From: Lachnospiraceae bacterium
GTDB taxonomy: Bacteria > Bacillota > Clostridia > Lachnospirales > Lachnospiraceae
Length of the DNA: 64,000 nt
Reading direction: 5' to 3'
Assembly: GCA_022510615.1 (NCBI GenBank)
Contig: JAFLTC010000006.1
Span: 24,708-88,707, forward strand
Shown here one piece after another: positions 1-10,347 of this stretch; position 1 is the stretch's first letter; every line of letters starts with the position of its first letter. The translations under genes and the position numbers were made by a program. The notes beneath the pieces were generated by a model that did not search any database, was not told where the DNA came from, and saw only the letters and a program-made list of their open reading frames with translations.

Positions 1-2
1 TA

Positions 3-497
3 TATGTCCAGTATTGTGGCAAAAAGTTTACTTCCAAGCCGGCAAAGACTGTGAAAGGTGCTTCGGTTACCAAATCCACAGTAACAAAAATAAATAGTAA
101 AAAGTTGAACTTAATGAAAAACTATAAAGTATATATTGCTGCTTATAAAACAGTAACGGGTAAAAAGGCAGTACTGGGAAAAACCTTGATCGGTCACATC
201 GTAGGAAAGAATAACAAAGCATACACCAATGTAAAGCAGGTCAAGTTGGCGAAAAGTAAGTTCACCATCAAAGCAGGAAAGTCTGTTAGGATTAAGGCAA
301 AGACAGTACTTGTGGATAAGACCAAGAAACAGCTTACGGATGCACATGCGAAGGAGCTACGCTACAAATCTACAGATACCAGCGTGGTTACAGTGTCAGC
401 CAGTGGCAAAGTAACCGCCAAGGGTAAGGGAACCTGTATTGTCTATGTATATGCCAGAAATGGGTATGCGAAAAAAGTGACAGTGAAGGTGAAATAG
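3..497 (+). CDS. C-terminal part of a bacterial Ig-like (Big_2-type) surface protein
   Basis: The reading frame is open from the left edge of the window, so the N-terminus and any signal peptide lie outside it. The visible 164 residues are very rich in Lys, Thr and Val. The last 85 or so (VKLAKSKFTIKAGKSVRIKA, then a TDTSVVTVSASGKVTAKGKG stretch) match the pattern of Big_2 Ig-like repeats, where 'S.G.VTAKGKGT..V' forms the last strands. Such domains are common in secreted or wall-associated proteins of Lachnospiraceae. The enzymatic or adhesive part, if any, is not visible. Family assignment is fairly safe, function is unknown. Confidence 0.7.
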   Translation, partial: YVQYCGKKFTSKPAKTVKGASVTKSTVTKINSKKLNLMKNYKVYIAAYKTVTGKKAVLGKTLIGHIVGKNNKAYTNVKQVKLAKSKFTIKAGKSVRIKAKTVLVDKTKKQLTDAHAKELRYKSTDTSVVTVSASGKVTAKGKGTCIVYVYARNGYAKKVTVKVK

Positions 498-561
498 AAA
501 TCGTTAGACGAGGATCAAAATAGCTGCCAGGGTAAAATTTTTGTAGGAAAATAGAAAAAGA

Positions 562-628
562 AGAAAGCACCAACTTTGTGTTATGATTTAATTGATGAAA
601 AAAATCTACATGAAGGAAGGTGCTTTCT
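562..628 (+). repeat. 10-bp inverted repeat ending at a small ORF
   Basis: The arms AGAAAGCACC (562-571) and GGTGCTTTCT (619-628) are perfect reverse complements separated by 47 nt. The right arm abuts the ATG of a 34-codon ORF and overlaps its GAAGGAAGG ribosome-binding site, so pairing would hide that site. An extended -10 (TGTTATGAT, 79 nt into this line of sequence, about 579-587) lies between the arms. It could be a translation-control hairpin or the eroded end of an insertion sequence. Confidence 0.4.
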
Positions 629-733
629 ATGAATAGCAGCATTAAAAAATCATACATGGGGATTGTAAAAACAGAAAAATGTGATATAGTAAAGACAGCA
701 AAGAAGGAAAAAAGCGTGTACAAATGGAGGTAA
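629..733 (+). CDS. Possible 34-aa peptide or eroded gene start
   Basis: ATG at 629 follows GAAGGAAGG at good spacing and opens a 34-codon frame (MNSSIKKSYMGIVKTEK...) that stops at 731-733, three bases before the galE start codon. The peptide is lysine-rich and has no motif I recognise. A possible galE promoter lies inside it, which argues against a real gene. It may be the beginning of a lost gene, for example a transposase, as the flanking inverted repeat would also suggest. Low confidence. Confidence 0.22.
   Translation: MNSSIKKSYMGIVKTEKCDIVKTAKKEKSVYKWR
663..690 (+). promoter_or_regulatory. Possible galE promoter
   Basis: TTGTAA (663-668) and TATAGT (685-690) are separated by 16 nt, 46 nt before the galE start. 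Both hexamers are one or two changes from consensus. Plausible but not strong. Confidence 0.4.
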
Positions 734-736
734 AGC

Positions 737-1741
737 ATGAAAATATTAGTGACCGGGGGAACCGGCTATATCGGCTCCCATACCTGTGTGGAGTTATTAA
801 ATCGGGGGTATGAGGTTGTTGTATTTGACAACCTGTACAATTCCAAAATTGATGTGGTGGACAAAATAAAGAAAATTACGGGAAAGGAAATTACCTTTTA
901 CAAAGCGGATATGCGGGACAAAGAAAGTATGCGTCCGGTTTTTGAGGAGCATACCTTTGATGCCGTCATTCATTTTGCCGGCCTGAAGGCAGTGGGGGAG
1001 TCCGTGGAAAAACCGCTTTTGTATTATCAGAATAACATTACCGGAACTCTGAATCTGTGTGAGCTGATGAATGAATATCAGTGCAAGAAAATTATTTTCA
1101 GTTCCTCGGCAACGGTATACGGCTCGCCGAAAACCGTACCGATTACAGAGGATTTCCCTCTCAGTACAACAAATCCCTATGGAAGCACAAAGCTAATGCT
1201 TGAGGGTATTCTTTCGGATTTTTGTGTGCCGGATGAGGAGTGGAGCGTCGTTCTTTTGCGCTATTTCAATCCGATAGGAGCCCATGAAAGCGGTTTATTA
1301 GGAGAGAGTCCGAATGGTATCCCAAACAATCTGATGCCGTATATTATGCAAGTGGCGGTAGGTAAGCTGCCGGAGCTGGGAGTGTTTGGAAACGATTATG
1401 ATACACCGGATGGAACGGGTGTCCGGGATTATATTCATGTGGTGGATTTGGCAAAGGGACATGTTAATGCCGTGCAGAAGGTAACAGGGACTACGGGAGT
1501 GAATATTTACAATCTGGGAACCGGAAACGGTTATAGTGTATTGGATATAGTAAAGGCCTTTGAAGAGGCAAACGGAGTGAAAATTCCATATTCCATCAAG
1601 CCACGCCGTGCCGGGGATATTGCAGAATGCTACGCCAATCCCAAGAAGGCAAAAGAGGAACTGGGCTGGGAAGCTCAGTATGATTTGCGGAGGATGTGTG
1701 AGGATTCCTGGCGTTTTGCGAAAATGAATCAGGGGCAGTAA
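737..1741 (+). CDS. galE: UDP-glucose 4-epimerase
   Basis: Interconverts UDP-glucose and UDP-galactose in the cytoplasm (Leloir pathway and supply of galactosyl units for surface polysaccharide). The 334-residue protein has the usual length for GalE. It begins with the NAD-binding Rossmann motif GGTGYIGSH (residues 7-15). It carries the extended-SDR catalytic set: SSSAT at 122-126 and Y148-x3-K152 in NPYGSTK. The motif RYFNPIGAH, typical of GalE, follows. The start is ATG preceded by TGGAGGT. The sugar kinase gene follows after 31 nt, probably on the same transcript. Assignment is confident; whether it also acts on N-acetylated sugars cannot be seen. Confidence 0.96.
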   Translation: MKILVTGGTGYIGSHTCVELLNRGYEVVVFDNLYNSKIDVVDKIKKITGKEITFYKADMRDKESMRPVFEEHTFDAVIHFAGLKAVGESVEKPLLYYQNNITGTLNLCELMNEYQCKKIIFSSSATVYGSPKTVPITEDFPLSTTNPYGSTKLMLEGILSDFCVPDEEWSVVLLRYFNPIGAHESGLLGESPNGIPNNLMPYIMQVAVGKLPELGVFGNDYDTPDGTGVRDYIHVVDLAKGHVNAVQKVTGTTGVNIYNLGTGNGYSVLDIVKAFEEANGVKIPYSIKPRRAGDIAECYANPKKAKEELGWEAQYDLRRMCEDSWRFAKMNQGQ

Positions 1742-1772
1742 AAGAACAAAAAGGAAACAGGAGGATAGGAAG

Positions 1773-3377
1773 ATGGCTATAAATAGCAATGCGAAGGATG
1801 TAATCTGTCAGGGAAAGGCAATTTTGGGAATTGAGTTTGGCTCCACCAGAATTAAAGCAGTTTTGATTGGGGAAAACCATGAGCCAATTGCCTCCGGCAG
1901 CCACGAATGGGAAAATCAGTTGATAGACAATATCTGGACCTACAGTATTGATGATATCTGGGCGGGGCTGCAGGACAGTTACCGGAAAATGTGTGAGGAA
2001 GTCAAGGAAAAATATGATACAGAAATAACAACTCTTGCGGCCATTGGTTTTAGTGCGATGATGCACGGTTATATGGCATTTGGTGCAGATGATGAGATTC
2101 TTGTTCCGTTCCGTACATGGAGAAACTCCATTACCGAGGAAGCATCCGAAGCGCTGACAAAGCTTTTCAATTATAATATTCCTCAGCGCTGGAGCATTGC
2201 TCATTTGTATCAGGCGATATTAAATGGTGAAGAGCATGTGAAGGAGATTTGTTTCCAGACAACACTGGCTGGCTATATTCATTGGACGCTGACCGGAAAG
2301 AAAGTGCTTGGTGTGGGAGAGGCTTCCGGTATGTTCCCGATTGATATTGCTACAGGAAAATTTAATCAGAGCATGGTGGAGAAATTTGACGCAGCCATTG
2401 CGGATAAGAAATATCCATGGAAGCTGTCAGACATATTCCCTGAGGTACTTTCCGCAGGAGAAAATGCGGGAAGTCTGACAGAGGAGGGTGTGAAGCTCTT
2501 AGACCCATCCGGAACATTGCAGGCAGGCATACCGCTTTGTCCGCCGGAGGGAGATGCCGGAACCGGTATGGTGGCTACAAACAGTGTAGAAAGAAGAACG
2601 GGAAATGTATCGGCGGGAACCTCGGTATTTTCCATGGTAGTGCTGGAAAAGGAACTGAGTAAAGTGTATCCGGAGCTGGATTTGGTGACAACACCTTCCG
2701 GCGATTTGGTGGCAATGGTACACTGTAATAACTGTACCTCCGATTTGAATGCCTGGGTCAACATTTTCAAAGAATTTGCAGAGGCCTTTGGCATGGATGT
2801 GGATATGAATAAACTCTTTGGCACATTATACAAAAAGGCAATGGAAGGGGATGTAAACGGAGGCAACCTTCTTTCCTATAACTATATTTCAGGAGAAAAT
2901 ATCACCGGTATGGAGGAGGGGCGTCCGCTGTTTGTGCGAACGCCTAACAGTAAGTTTACTCTGGCAAACTTTATGCGTGTCAATCTATATACGGCACTTG
3001 GCGCCCTGAAGATGGGTATGGATATCCTCTTAAAGGAAGAGGGCGTAAAGGTAGATAAATTACTGGGACACGGAGGTCTGTTTAAGACAAAGGGCGTGGG
3101 GCAGCAGATACTGGCAGATGCCATGAATACACCGATTTCCGTTATGGAAACGGCAGGAGAAGGCGGTGCATGGGGAATTGCGGTGCTGGCAGCCTATATG
3201 AGTAAAAAGGCAGGAGGAGAATCCCTTGGGGATTATCTGGGAAAAAAAGTATTTGCCGATCAGGAGGGAAGCGAGCTTGCTCCGAATCCGGAAGGGGTAA
3301 AGGGCTTTGATGAATTTATAAAAATCTACAAAGAGGGACTGCCGATTGAGCGGGCAGCAGTGGATTCTATGAAATAG
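1773..3377 (+). CDS. FGGY-family carbohydrate kinase (xylulokinase-like)
   Basis: A 534-residue sugar kinase of the FGGY family, which phosphorylates a ketose or polyol with ATP in the cytoplasm. The N-terminal half starts with the phosphate-1 loop [13 protein letters not shown] (about residues 17-29). The middle has GDAGTGM and [12 protein letters not shown], and the C-terminal half has [19 protein letters not shown], the adenosine-binding region. AGGAGG stands 8 nt before the ATG. Family knowledge points to xylulokinase or L-ribulokinase, but substrate residues cannot be assigned by eye, and the context (galE only) does not decide. The next gene is separated by a promoter and T-box, so the galE-kinase pair is a unit of its own. 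Confidence 0.8.
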   Translation: MAINSNAKDVICQGKAILGIEFGSTRIKAVLIGENHEPIASGSHEWENQLIDNIWTYSIDDIWAGLQDSYRKMCEEVKEKYDTEITTLAAIGFSAMMHGYMAFGADDEILVPFRTWRNSITEEASEALTKLFNYNIPQRWSIAHLYQAILNGEEHVKEICFQTTLAGYIHWTLTGKKVLGVGEASGMFPIDIATGKFNQSMVEKFDAAIADKKYPWKLSDIFPEVLSAGENAGSLTEEGVKLLDPSGTLQAGIPLCPPEGDAGTGMVATNSVERRTGNVSAGTSVFSMVVLEKELSKVYPELDLVTTPSGDLVAMVHCNNCTSDLNAWVNIFKEFAEAFGMDVDMNKLFGTLYKKAMEGDVNGGNLLSYNYISGENITGMEEGRPLFVRTPNSKFTLANFMRVNLYTALGALKMGMDILLKEEGVKVDKLLGHGGLFKTKGVGQQILADAMNTPISVMETAGEGGAWGIAVLAAYMSKKAGGESLGDYLGKKVFADQEGSELAPNPEGVKGFDEFIKIYKEGLPIERAAVDSMK

Positions 3378-3381
3378 CGCC

Positions 3382-3410
3382 TTGACTTTTTTCCGCATTT
3401 CCAGTATGAT
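3382..3410 (+). promoter_or_regulatory. valS promoter
   Basis: TTGACT (3382-3387) and TATGAT (3405-3410) with a 17-nt spacer, placed right before the T-box leader. Confidence 0.8.
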
Positions 3411-3429
3411 AGATTTTATTAAAATAAAA

Positions 3430-3740
3430 ATGTAGTGCGAAAGAGGAGTACACATCTCACTCCGCCAGAGAGAAGAGTCCACCGGCTGAAAGGCTCTTTC
3501 GGAAAGGATTTGTGGAAGGTAGCTTTCAAACAGCGTTTCTGAACCGAAATTGAATGGGATTTCCAAGTAGGAGACGACGGGTAGTTTCCGTTATCGGCTG
3601 AATGAGAAATGTTCGTATCTGGGACGTTTGTGTGCAGATACCCATTTAAATAAAGGTGGTACCACGGCAGGGATGTCGTCCTTTGAGTTATGCCGTGGCA
3701 GTAATCAGAATAAAAACCTGTCGGTATGGCAGGTTTTTTC
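3430..3740 (+). promoter_or_regulatory. T-box leader of valS with terminator
   Basis: About 310 nt of non-coding leader between the promoter and valS. It contains the T-box signature AAAGGTGGTACCACGG (3653-3668), the antiterminator bulge that pairs with the 3' end of uncharged tRNA. This is followed by a terminator hairpin (AAAACCTG ... CAGGTTTTTT, about 3713-3739). Upstream is the AGAGGAGTACA-type Stem I entry (about 3440) and the AAGTAGG...ACGACGGG linker (about 3574-3592). In T-box regulation uncharged tRNA-Val would allow read-through into valS. I could not place the valine specifier codon with certainty. Confidence 0.9.
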
Positions 3741-3777
3741 TATTGTGTATTTTGCGGCTGTTGCGGTGAAAATAAAG

Positions 3778-3792
3778 TTTCGGAATGGAGGT
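3778..3792 (+). promoter_or_regulatory. Extended ribosome-binding module before valS
   Basis: TTTCGGAATGGAGGT, a copy of the module seen before rfbB, rfbD, the PBP gene, clpP and clpX. It holds GGAGG and ends 4 nt before the valS ATG. Confidence 0.7.
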
Positions 3793-3796
3793 AACA

Positions 3797-6448
3797 ATGA
3801 AAAAAGAATTGGAAAAGACATATAATCCGAAAGAGATTGAAGACCGGTTATATGTAAAATGGTTGGACAAAAAATATTTTCATGCGGAGGTAAATGCCAA
3901 TAAGAAGCCGTATACGATTGTCATTCCGCCGCCAAACATTACCGGACAGCTTCATATGGGGCATGCCCTGGATAATACATTGCAGGATATTCTGATTCGT
4001 TTTAAGAGAATGCAGGGCTATGAAACGCTCTGGATGCCGGGAACGGACCATGCTTCCATTGCCACAGAGGCAAAGATCGTAGAGGCGATGAAGGAAGAGG
4101 GAGTGACGAAGGAAGATATCGGCAGAGAGAAGTTTTTGGAACGTGCATGGGCATGGAAGGAAGAATTTGGTGGACGCATTGTTTCCCAGTTGAAAAAAAT
4201 GGGCTCCTCCTGTGACTGGGATCGCGAGCGTTTTACCATGGATGAAGGTTGTAATAAGGCGGTAAAGGAAGTGTTTGTCAATTTGTATAACAAGGGCTTG
4301 ATTTACCGGGGCGAGCGTATTATTAACTGGTGTCCGGAGTGCTGTACCTCGATTTCCGATGCCGAGGTAGAATATGAGGACCAGAAAGGACATTTCTGGC
4401 ATCTTCGCTATGCCTTTAAGGATGGCAGCGGCTATATCAATCTGGCAACCACCCGTCCGGAAACCTTGCTTGGTGATACGGCGGTAGCGGTAAATCCGAA
4501 TGATGAGAGATATAAGGATTTGGTAGGAAAGACATTGATTCTGCCGATTGTCCATCGCGAGATTCCGCTGATTGCCGATGACTATGTAGATATGGAGTTT
4601 GGAACCGGTGTTGTAAAAATTACCCCGGCCCATGACCCGAACGACTTTGAAGTGGGACTGCGCCATGACCTGCCGGTTATTAATGTCCTGACGGACGATG
4701 CGAAAATCGTAGAGGATTATGAGAAATATGCCGGTATGGACCGCTATGAGGCGAGAGAGGCGATTGTAGAGGATCTGGAAAAAGAGGGAGCGCTGGTGAA
4801 GACGGAAGACCACGACCATAATGTAGGTACCTGTTACCGCTGTGGCACGACAGTAGAGCCGCGAGTTTCCAAGCAGTGGTTTGTGAAAATGAAACCCCTT
4901 GCCGGACCTGCCATTGATGCCGTAAAGGACGGAAGAACGAAATTTGTACCGGAGCATTTTAATAAAACCTATTTTCACTGGCTGGAAAATATCCGTGACT
5001 GGTGCATTTCCCGTCAGCTTTGGTGGGGACATCAGATTCCGGCATTTTACTGCGATGACTGCAATGAACTGGTTGTAACAAAGGAAAACAGTGCAGTATG
5101 CCCGAAATGCGGGAAGCCGATGCGTCAGGACCCGGATACGTTAGATACCTGGTTCAGCTCTGCCCTTTGGCCGTTTTCTACTATGGGCTGGCCGGATCAT
5201 ACAGAGGAAATGAAATATTTCTATCCGACAAGTACGCTGGTAACCGGATATGATATTATTCCGTTCTGGGTTATGAGGATGATGTTCAGCGGTCTGGAGC
5301 ATACCGGTGAAGTGCCGTTTGATACGGTACTGATTCATGGTCTGGTAAGAGATTCTCTGGGAAGAAAAATGAGTAAATCCCTGGGGAACGGCATAGACCC
5401 GCTGGAGGTAATTGATAAATACGGAGCGGATGCGCTTCGATTGACTCTGGTAACGGGAAATGCACCGGGAAATGATATGCGTTTTTACTGGGAACGTGTG
5501 GAGGCAAGCCGGAATTTTGCCAATAAGGTATGGAATGCATCCCGGTTTATTATGATGAATTTTGAGCAGAATGCAGGGCTGGATTACGAAAATGTCAGTC
5601 GGGAGCAGTTTACCCAGGCAGACAAATGGATTCTCTCCAAGGTAAATCATCTGGCACAGGATGTTACGGCATTGATGGAGACCTTTGATCTGGGAATTGC
5701 CGTTCAGAAGATATATGATTTTATCTGGGAGGAATTCTGCGACTGGTATATTGAGATGGTAAAACCACGTCTTTACAGTGATACCGATAATACGAAGGCA
5801 GCGGCTCTCTATACTTTAAAAACAGTATTAGTGGATGCCCTGAAGCTGCTGCATCCGTATATGCCGTTTATTACAGAGGAAATTTATTGTACGCTGATGG
5901 ACAGCGAGGAGGAATCCATCATGGTATCCTCCTGGCCGGTATTTACAAAGGAGCGGGATTTTGCCGAGGATGAAGCAAAGGTAGAGCGTATTAAGGAGGC
6001 GGTAAAGGGAATCCGTAACCTCCGCGGGGAAATGAATGTACCACCGAGCAAAAAAGCGTCGGTTATTGTTGTTTCGGAAAAGGATGAGGTACTGAAAATT
6101 TTCGAGGACAATAAGGTATTCTTTGCCACCCTTGGATTGGCCAGTGATACCAGCTTCCAGAAGGACAAAACAGGAATTGCAGATGATGCGGTTTCGGTAG
6201 TGATTGCCGATGGAACGATTTATATTCCGTTCGCGGAGCTGGTGGATATTGAGAAAGAGATTGAACGCCTCAGGAAAGAGGAGAAAAAGCTGCAGGGCGA
6301 ATTAAAGCGTTCCGAAGGTATGTTGGGCAATCCGAACTTTGTCAATAAGGCACCGGAAAAGAAAATTGCGGAGGAAAAAGAAAAACTGGAGAAATACAAA
6401 GGTATGATGGCGCAGGTGAAGGAAAGACTGGCGCAGTTGACAAAATAA
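3797..6448 (+). CDS. valS: Valyl-tRNA synthetase
   Basis: Charges tRNA-Val with valine (class I synthetase with editing domain). The 883-residue protein has the HIGH motif as HMGH (residues 53-56, after PPPNITGQL) and the KMSKS motif at 524-528. Between them lie the CP1 editing region ([12 protein letters not shown]) and a zinc-binding-like CDDC...CPKC segment. The C-terminus is a coiled coil of about 65 residues, typical of ValRS. I start at 3797 ([10 protein letters not shown]): an ATG 12 nt upstream lies inside the GGAGG ribosome-binding site. Expression is expected to follow tRNA-Val charging through the T-box. A bidirectional terminator separates it from convergent pyrG. Confidence 0.97.
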   Translation: MKKELEKTYNPKEIEDRLYVKWLDKKYFHAEVNANKKPYTIVIPPPNITGQLHMGHALDNTLQDILIRFKRMQGYETLWMPGTDHASIATEAKIVEAMKEEGVTKEDIGREKFLERAWAWKEEFGGRIVSQLKKMGSSCDWDRERFTMDEGCNKAVKEVFVNLYNKGLIYRGERIINWCPECCTSISDAEVEYEDQKGHFWHLRYAFKDGSGYINLATTRPETLLGDTAVAVNPNDERYKDLVGKTLILPIVHREIPLIADDYVDMEFGTGVVKITPAHDPNDFEVGLRHDLPVINVLTDDAKIVEDYEKYAGMDRYEAREAIVEDLEKEGALVKTEDHDHNVGTCYRCGTTVEPRVSKQWFVKMKPLAGPAIDAVKDGRTKFVPEHFNKTYFHWLENIRDWCISRQLWWGHQIPAFYCDDCNELVVTKENSAVCPKCGKPMRQDPDTLDTWFSSALWPFSTMGWPDHTEEMKYFYPTSTLVTGYDIIPFWVMRMMFSGLEHTGEVPFDTVLIHGLVRDSLGRKMSKSLGNGIDPLEVIDKYGADALRLTLVTGNAPGNDMRFYWERVEASRNFANKVWNASRFIMMNFEQNAGLDYENVSREQFTQADKWILSKVNHLAQDVTALMETFDLGIAVQKIYDFIWEEFCDWYIEMVKPRLYSDTDNTKAAALYTLKTVLVDALKLLHPYMPFITEEIYCTLMDSEEESIMVSSWPVFTKERDFAEDEAKVERIKEAVKGIRNLRGEMNVPPSKKASVIVVSEKDEVLKIFEDNKVFFATLGLASDTSFQKDKTGIADDAVSVVIADGTIYIPFAELVDIEKEIERLRKEEKKLQGELKRSEGMLGNPNFVNKAPEKKIAEEKEKLEKYKGMMAQVKERLAQLTK

Positions 6449-6450
6449 TC

Positions 6451-6497
6451 GCTAGTGCAAGACTAAACAGGGTTCAAATTGACACCATCGTGCTAGC
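6451..6497. repeat. Dispersed palindromic repeat, copy 1
   Basis: GCTAGTGC ... GTGCTAGC flank a centre with GGTTCAAATTGACACC. The right half GACACC-ATCGTGCTA matches copy 2 at 24560-24594 almost base for base. It lies in the valS-pyrG gap. Confidence 0.6.
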
Positions 6498-6518
6498 CTG
6501 AAAAATAAAAATAGTGTA

Positions 6519-6568
6519 GAAAAAGGATGCCCCTAAGCCCTTTACCGGCTTTCAGGCATCCTTTTTTA
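6519..6568. terminator. Bidirectional terminator between valS and pyrG
   Basis: AAAAAGGATGCC ... GGCATCCTTTTTT forms a 12-bp stem with A-run before and T-run after, so it can stop transcription from either side. Confidence 0.88.
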
Positions 6569-6578
6569 TATACAACTG

Positions 6579-8186
6579 TTATTTTGCTTCATATTCCATG
6601 GCTGCTCCTACAAATCCCTTAAACAGTGGGTGTGGGTGGTTCGGTCTGGACTTAAATTCCGGATGCGCCTGTGTGGCGATAAACCATGGATGGGAAGAAA
6701 TTTCTATCATTTCTACAATTCTGCCATCCGGAGAAAGACCGGAAAGGGTCATGCCATGTTTTTCAAAGTCCTCACGGTATAGGTTATTGACCTCATAGCG
6801 GTGGCGGTGTCTTTCGTGAATCGTTTCTTTGCCATATAGCTCGTGGGCCTTGCTGCCTGCTTCCAATTCACAAGGATAGGAGCCAAGACGCAGGGTACCT
6901 CCGATATCCTCTACACCGTCCTGATCCGGCATCAGATGGATGACAGGGTGTGTCGTGGATGGGTCCAGCTCGGCACTGTGAGCATCGTTCCAACCAATCA
7001 CATTTCTGGCAAATTCCACGAGACTGAGCTGCATACCAAGACAGAGGCCGAGGAATGGAATGTTATTTTTTCTGGCGTATTCAATGGCGAGAATCTTTCC
7101 GGCAATGCCACGGCTTCCAAAACCTCCCGGCACCAAAACACCGCTGACATCGTTTAACAGCTCGTCTACGTTGTCCTGTGTAATATCTCCGGAGTATATC
7201 CATTTGATGTTGACCTGTGCGTTATGGGCAAAACCGCCGTGTTTTAATGCCTCCACTACACTGATATAGGCGTCGTGGAGGTCGGTATATTTTCCTACAA
7301 GGGCAACCGTCACTTCCTTATTCAGATGTTTAATGGAGTCTACCATGTCCTCCCAGACCTTGATGTCCGGCTCCGGGCAATCCAGCTGCAGGCATTTGCA
7401 GACTGTCTGGGCAAGATTCTCCTTTTCCATGGCCAGAGGAACCTCGTAGAGGGTTTCCACATCCAGATTTTGTATAACCTGACTGCTCGGTACATTACAG
7501 AACAAAGAAATTTTATCCCGGATCGCCTTATCTAATGGAATTTCCGTACGGCATACAACGATATTCGGCTGAATCCCCATTCCCTGAAGTTCCTTAACAC
7601 TGGCCTGGGTCGGCTTGGATTTTAATTCCTGAGAAGCCTTCAGATAGGGAACCAGTGTCACATGAATAAGGATGGCGTTTTCGTGTCCGACATCCAGTTG
7701 GAACTGTCGAATCGCCTCTAAGAATGGCTGGCTTTCAATATCACCCACGGTACCGCCCACCTCGATGATGGCAATCTGGGTTTCCTTGCATCCGTCGTTC
7801 CGGTAAAAGCGGCTTTTTAATTCGTTTGTAATATGCGGAATAACCTGCACCGTACCGCCGCCGTAATCGCCCCGGCGTTCCTTGGAAAGTACGGACCAAT
7901 ATACTTTTCCGGTCGTTACATTACTTTGCTTTGTCAGGCTTTCGTCAATAAATCGTTCATAATGTCCCAAGTCCAGGTCCGTTTCCGCCCCGTCATCCGT
8001 CACGAATACCTCTCCGTGCTGAATCGGGTTCATAGTTCCCGGGTCAATATTGATATAAGGGTCAAACTTCTGCATCGTTACCTTATAACCACGCATTTTT
8101 AACAGTCTTCCCAATGAAGCGGCTGTGATTCCCTTGCCAAGACCGGAAACAACACCGCCGGTTACAAATACGTACTTTACCGCCAT
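6579..8186 (-). CDS. pyrG: CTP synthase
   Basis: Makes CTP from UTP with glutamine as nitrogen donor, the last step of pyrimidine nucleotide synthesis. The 535-residue protein has the N-terminal synthetase domain ([16 protein letters not shown] at the start) and a C-terminal class I glutamine amidotransferase domain with GLCLGMQ around the nucleophile Cys. The closing HPEF supplies the catalytic His. I start at 8186 (MAVKYVFV) because GGAGG stands just before it; a longer frame would place that site inside the gene. No PyrG attenuator-like G-run was seen in the short leader. It is transcribed alone from its own promoter, divergent from ftsH. Confidence 0.97.
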   Translation of the reverse strand: MAVKYVFVTGGVVSGLGKGITAASLGRLLKMRGYKVTMQKFDPYINIDPGTMNPIQHGEVFVTDDGAETDLDLGHYERFIDESLTKQSNVTTGKVYWSVLSKERRGDYGGGTVQVIPHITNELKSRFYRNDGCKETQIAIIEVGGTVGDIESQPFLEAIRQFQLDVGHENAILIHVTLVPYLKASQELKSKPTQASVKELQGMGIQPNIVVCRTEIPLDKAIRDKISLFCNVPSSQVIQNLDVETLYEVPLAMEKENLAQTVCKCLQLDCPEPDIKVWEDMVDSIKHLNKEVTVALVGKYTDLHDAYISVVEALKHGGFAHNAQVNIKWIYSGDITQDNVDELLNDVSGVLVPGGFGSRGIAGKILAIEYARKNNIPFLGLCLGMQLSLVEFARNVIGWNDAHSAELDPSTTHPVIHLMPDQDGVEDIGGTLRLGSYPCELEAGSKAHELYGKETIHERHRHRYEVNNLYREDFEKHGMTLSGLSPDGRIVEMIEISSHPWFIATQAHPEFKSRPNHPHPLFKGFVGAAMEYEAK

Positions 8187-8245
8187 ATTTTCCTCCTCAA
8201 TACGAATCAATATGTATCCTGTTTCAAAATAAAAAACATGATTCT

Positions 8246-8274
8246 AGTATACCCTTTTTACAGGTGGGTTTCAA
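8246..8274 (-). promoter_or_regulatory. pyrG promoter
   Basis: On the minus strand TTGAAA (8269-8274) and TATACT (8246-8251) with a 17-nt spacer, 60 nt before the pyrG start. Confidence 0.8.
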
Positions 8275-8307
8275 GTATAAATTCATGAATCTTTCACACT
8301 CTTCCCA

Positions 8308-8336
8308 TTGATTTATAAGGGAAAATCTTTTATACT
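8308..8336 (+). promoter_or_regulatory. ftsH promoter
   Basis: TTGATT (8308-8313) and TATACT (8331-8336), 17-nt spacer. Transcription would start near 8343, which supports the downstream ftsH start at 8401. Confidence 0.8.
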
Positions 8337-8400
8337 ATAAAGAGTGCGAAGACTGCCCGGAAATATTGCCGGTGGTGTAAACAACGAAAGGAAAGAATAT

Positions 8401-10347
8401 ATGGATTCGAATAACAATAATAAACAGGATAATAACAGAAAAAAGAGAAACCGGATGAATATTATCATCTGCGTGGCGGCGGCTGTGTTTGCCATGTGCC
8501 TGATTCTGTTTTTAAATTCCGAGATACAACGAAATACGGAAAAGGAAATTACTTATACGAAGTTTGTGGAAATGCTGAAAAAAGACCAGGTTAAAAAGGT
8601 AATTTTTAAGGCAAATCTGATATATATTGAGCCAAAGGTAGAAGAAAAGGTGGCGATGTTTGCCGTTACCTATTATACCGGCTATGTCAATGACACCAGC
8701 CTCGTTCAGGATATGCTGAACAAATACGGGGTGGAATTTTCCGCTGAGATTTCCGATACCGGCTCGGGAATTTTGAATTTCTTACTGACCTATCTGCTGC
8801 CGATAGCGGGACTCTGGCTGCTTTTGTGGTTTTTTATGCGATCTGCCACAAAGGGTGGAGGCCTGATGGGCGGCGTTGGAAAATCCAATGCGAAAATGTA
8901 TGTGGAAAAGAAAACCGGTGTTACCTTTGCGGATGTGGCAGGAGAAGAGGAGGCAAAGGAATCGCTGACGGAGTTAGTGGATTTTCTTAAAAATCCTGCG
9001 AAATACCGTGAAATCGGTGCCAGACTGCCAAAGGGAGCTCTGCTTGTGGGACCGCCGGGAACCGGTAAAACATTGTTGGCGAAAGCCCTTGCCGGAGAGG
9101 CGGGCGTGCCGTTTTTCTCTCTGTCCGGTTCGGATTTTGTGGAAATGTTTGTGGGTGTCGGTGCTTCCCGTGTCAGGGATTTGTTTAAGCAGGCCACTTC
9201 CATGGCGCCGTGTATTATTTTTATTGACGAGATAGATGCCATCGGAAAAAGCCGTGACAGCCAGTACGGCGGCGGTAATGACGAGAGGGAGCAGACCTTA
9301 AACCAGCTGCTGTCGGAAATGGATGGCTTTGATTCCTCCAAGGGAATTATTATTTTAGGTGCCACAAACCGCCCGGAGGTGCTTGATAAGGCACTGCTTC
9401 GTCCGGGACGCTTTGACCGGCGGATTATTGTAGAAAAACCGGATTTGAAAGGACGTGTGGATGTTCTCAAGGTACATTCCCATGATGTTTTAATGGATGA
9501 TTCGGTGGATTTGGAAGAAATTGCGCTGGCTACTTCCGGTGCGGTAGGAGCCGACCTTGCCAATATGGTAAATGAGGCGGCGATTATGGCGGTGAAGGAC
9601 GGCAGAAAGGTTGTGAGCCAGAAGGACCTTTTTGAGGCAGTAGAGGTTGTGCTGGCCGGAAAGGAAAAGAAAGACAGGATTCTTGGAAAAGAGGAAAAAG
9701 AAATTGTTGCCCACCATGAGATTGGACATGCTTTGGTGACGACACTGCTGAAAAATACGGAACCGGTACAAAAAATTACAATAGTACCACGTACTATGGG
9801 AGCTCTCGGCTATGTAATGCAGGTGCCGGAGGAAGAAAAATATCTGATGAAGAAGGAAGAACTTCTGTCCGAGATTACGACGTTGTTAGGCGGTCGTGCA
9901 GCAGAGGAAGTGATTTTTGATGACGTGACCACAGGGGCCTCCAATGATATTGAGAAGGCAACCTCCATTGCCCGTGCCATGGTGACTCAGTACGGTATGA
10001 GCGAAAAGTTTGGCATGATGGGACTGGAAACGATTCAGAGCCGTTATCTGGATGGCAGACCGGTGGTAAACTGCGGGGAGGCCACAGAAAGCGAAATAGA
10101 TGCCGAGGTTATGAAAATCTTGAACGAGTGTCATGACAAGGCGGTTAAGATTATTGAAGAAAATAAGAATGTGCTTGAGCTGCTGGCAAAGCATCTGATA
10201 GAGAAAGAAACCATTACCGGAAAGGAATTTGTGGAGATTTTTGAAAAGGAAACCGGGATTAAGCTGAAAAGGAAGGAAACAGACGAGGAGAAGGAAGAGG
10301 TAGAAAAAGAAACGGAACATGTAGTGAAAACAGGAGAAGATGAATAA
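8401..10347 (+). CDS. ftsH: ATP-dependent zinc metalloprotease FtsH
   Basis: Membrane-anchored AAA+ protease that degrades misfolded membrane and short-lived regulatory proteins. The 648-residue protein has a short basic N-terminus and a first membrane segment (ICVAAAVFAMCLILFL). An extracytoplasmic FtsH_ext region and a second membrane segment follow. The AAA domain has Walker A GPPGTGKT (217-224), Walker B IIFIDEID and the GRFDR arginine-finger region. The zinc motif is HEIGH (439-443); the family usually has HEAGH. The acidic, Glu/Lys-rich C-terminus is normal. Start at 8401 follows GAAAGGAAAG; a longer GTG-started frame would begin at the transcription start. It shares TAATG with the next gene. 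Confidence 0.95.
   Translation: MDSNNNNKQDNNRKKRNRMNIIICVAAAVFAMCLILFLNSEIQRNTEKEITYTKFVEMLKKDQVKKVIFKANLIYIEPKVEEKVAMFAVTYYTGYVNDTSLVQDMLNKYGVEFSAEISDTGSGILNFLLTYLLPIAGLWLLLWFFMRSATKGGGLMGGVGKSNAKMYVEKKTGVTFADVAGEEEAKESLTELVDFLKNPAKYREIGARLPKGALLVGPPGTGKTLLAKALAGEAGVPFFSLSGSDFVEMFVGVGASRVRDLFKQATSMAPCIIFIDEIDAIGKSRDSQYGGGNDEREQTLNQLLSEMDGFDSSKGIIILGATNRPEVLDKALLRPGRFDRRIIVEKPDLKGRVDVLKVHSHDVLMDDSVDLEEIALATSGAVGADLANMVNEAAIMAVKDGRKVVSQKDLFEAVEVVLAGKEKKDRILGKEEKEIVAHHEIGHALVTTLLKNTEPVQKITIVPRTMGALGYVMQVPEEEKYLMKKEELLSEITTLLGGRAAEEVIFDDVTTGASNDIEKATSIARAMVTQYGMSEKFGMMGLETIQSRYLDGRPVVNCGEATESEIDAEVMKILNECHDKAVKIIEENKNVLELLAKHLIEKETITGKEFVEIFEKETGIKLKRKETDEEKEEVEKETEHVVKTGEDE

Noticed and set aside
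3430..3740. Naming the specifier codon of the T-box
   Set aside because: Several GTA/GTC-like triplets exist in the Stem I region, but without folding I could not decide which is presented in the specifier loop.
3848..5032. 394-codon open frame on the minus strand opposite valS
   Set aside because: It is the antisense shadow of a clear valS; its translation has no motifs, and no ribosome-binding site or promoter precedes it.
8790..9563. 257-codon open frame on the minus strand opposite ftsH
   Set aside because: Serine/proline-rich antisense translation of the ftsH AAA domain; no family features.
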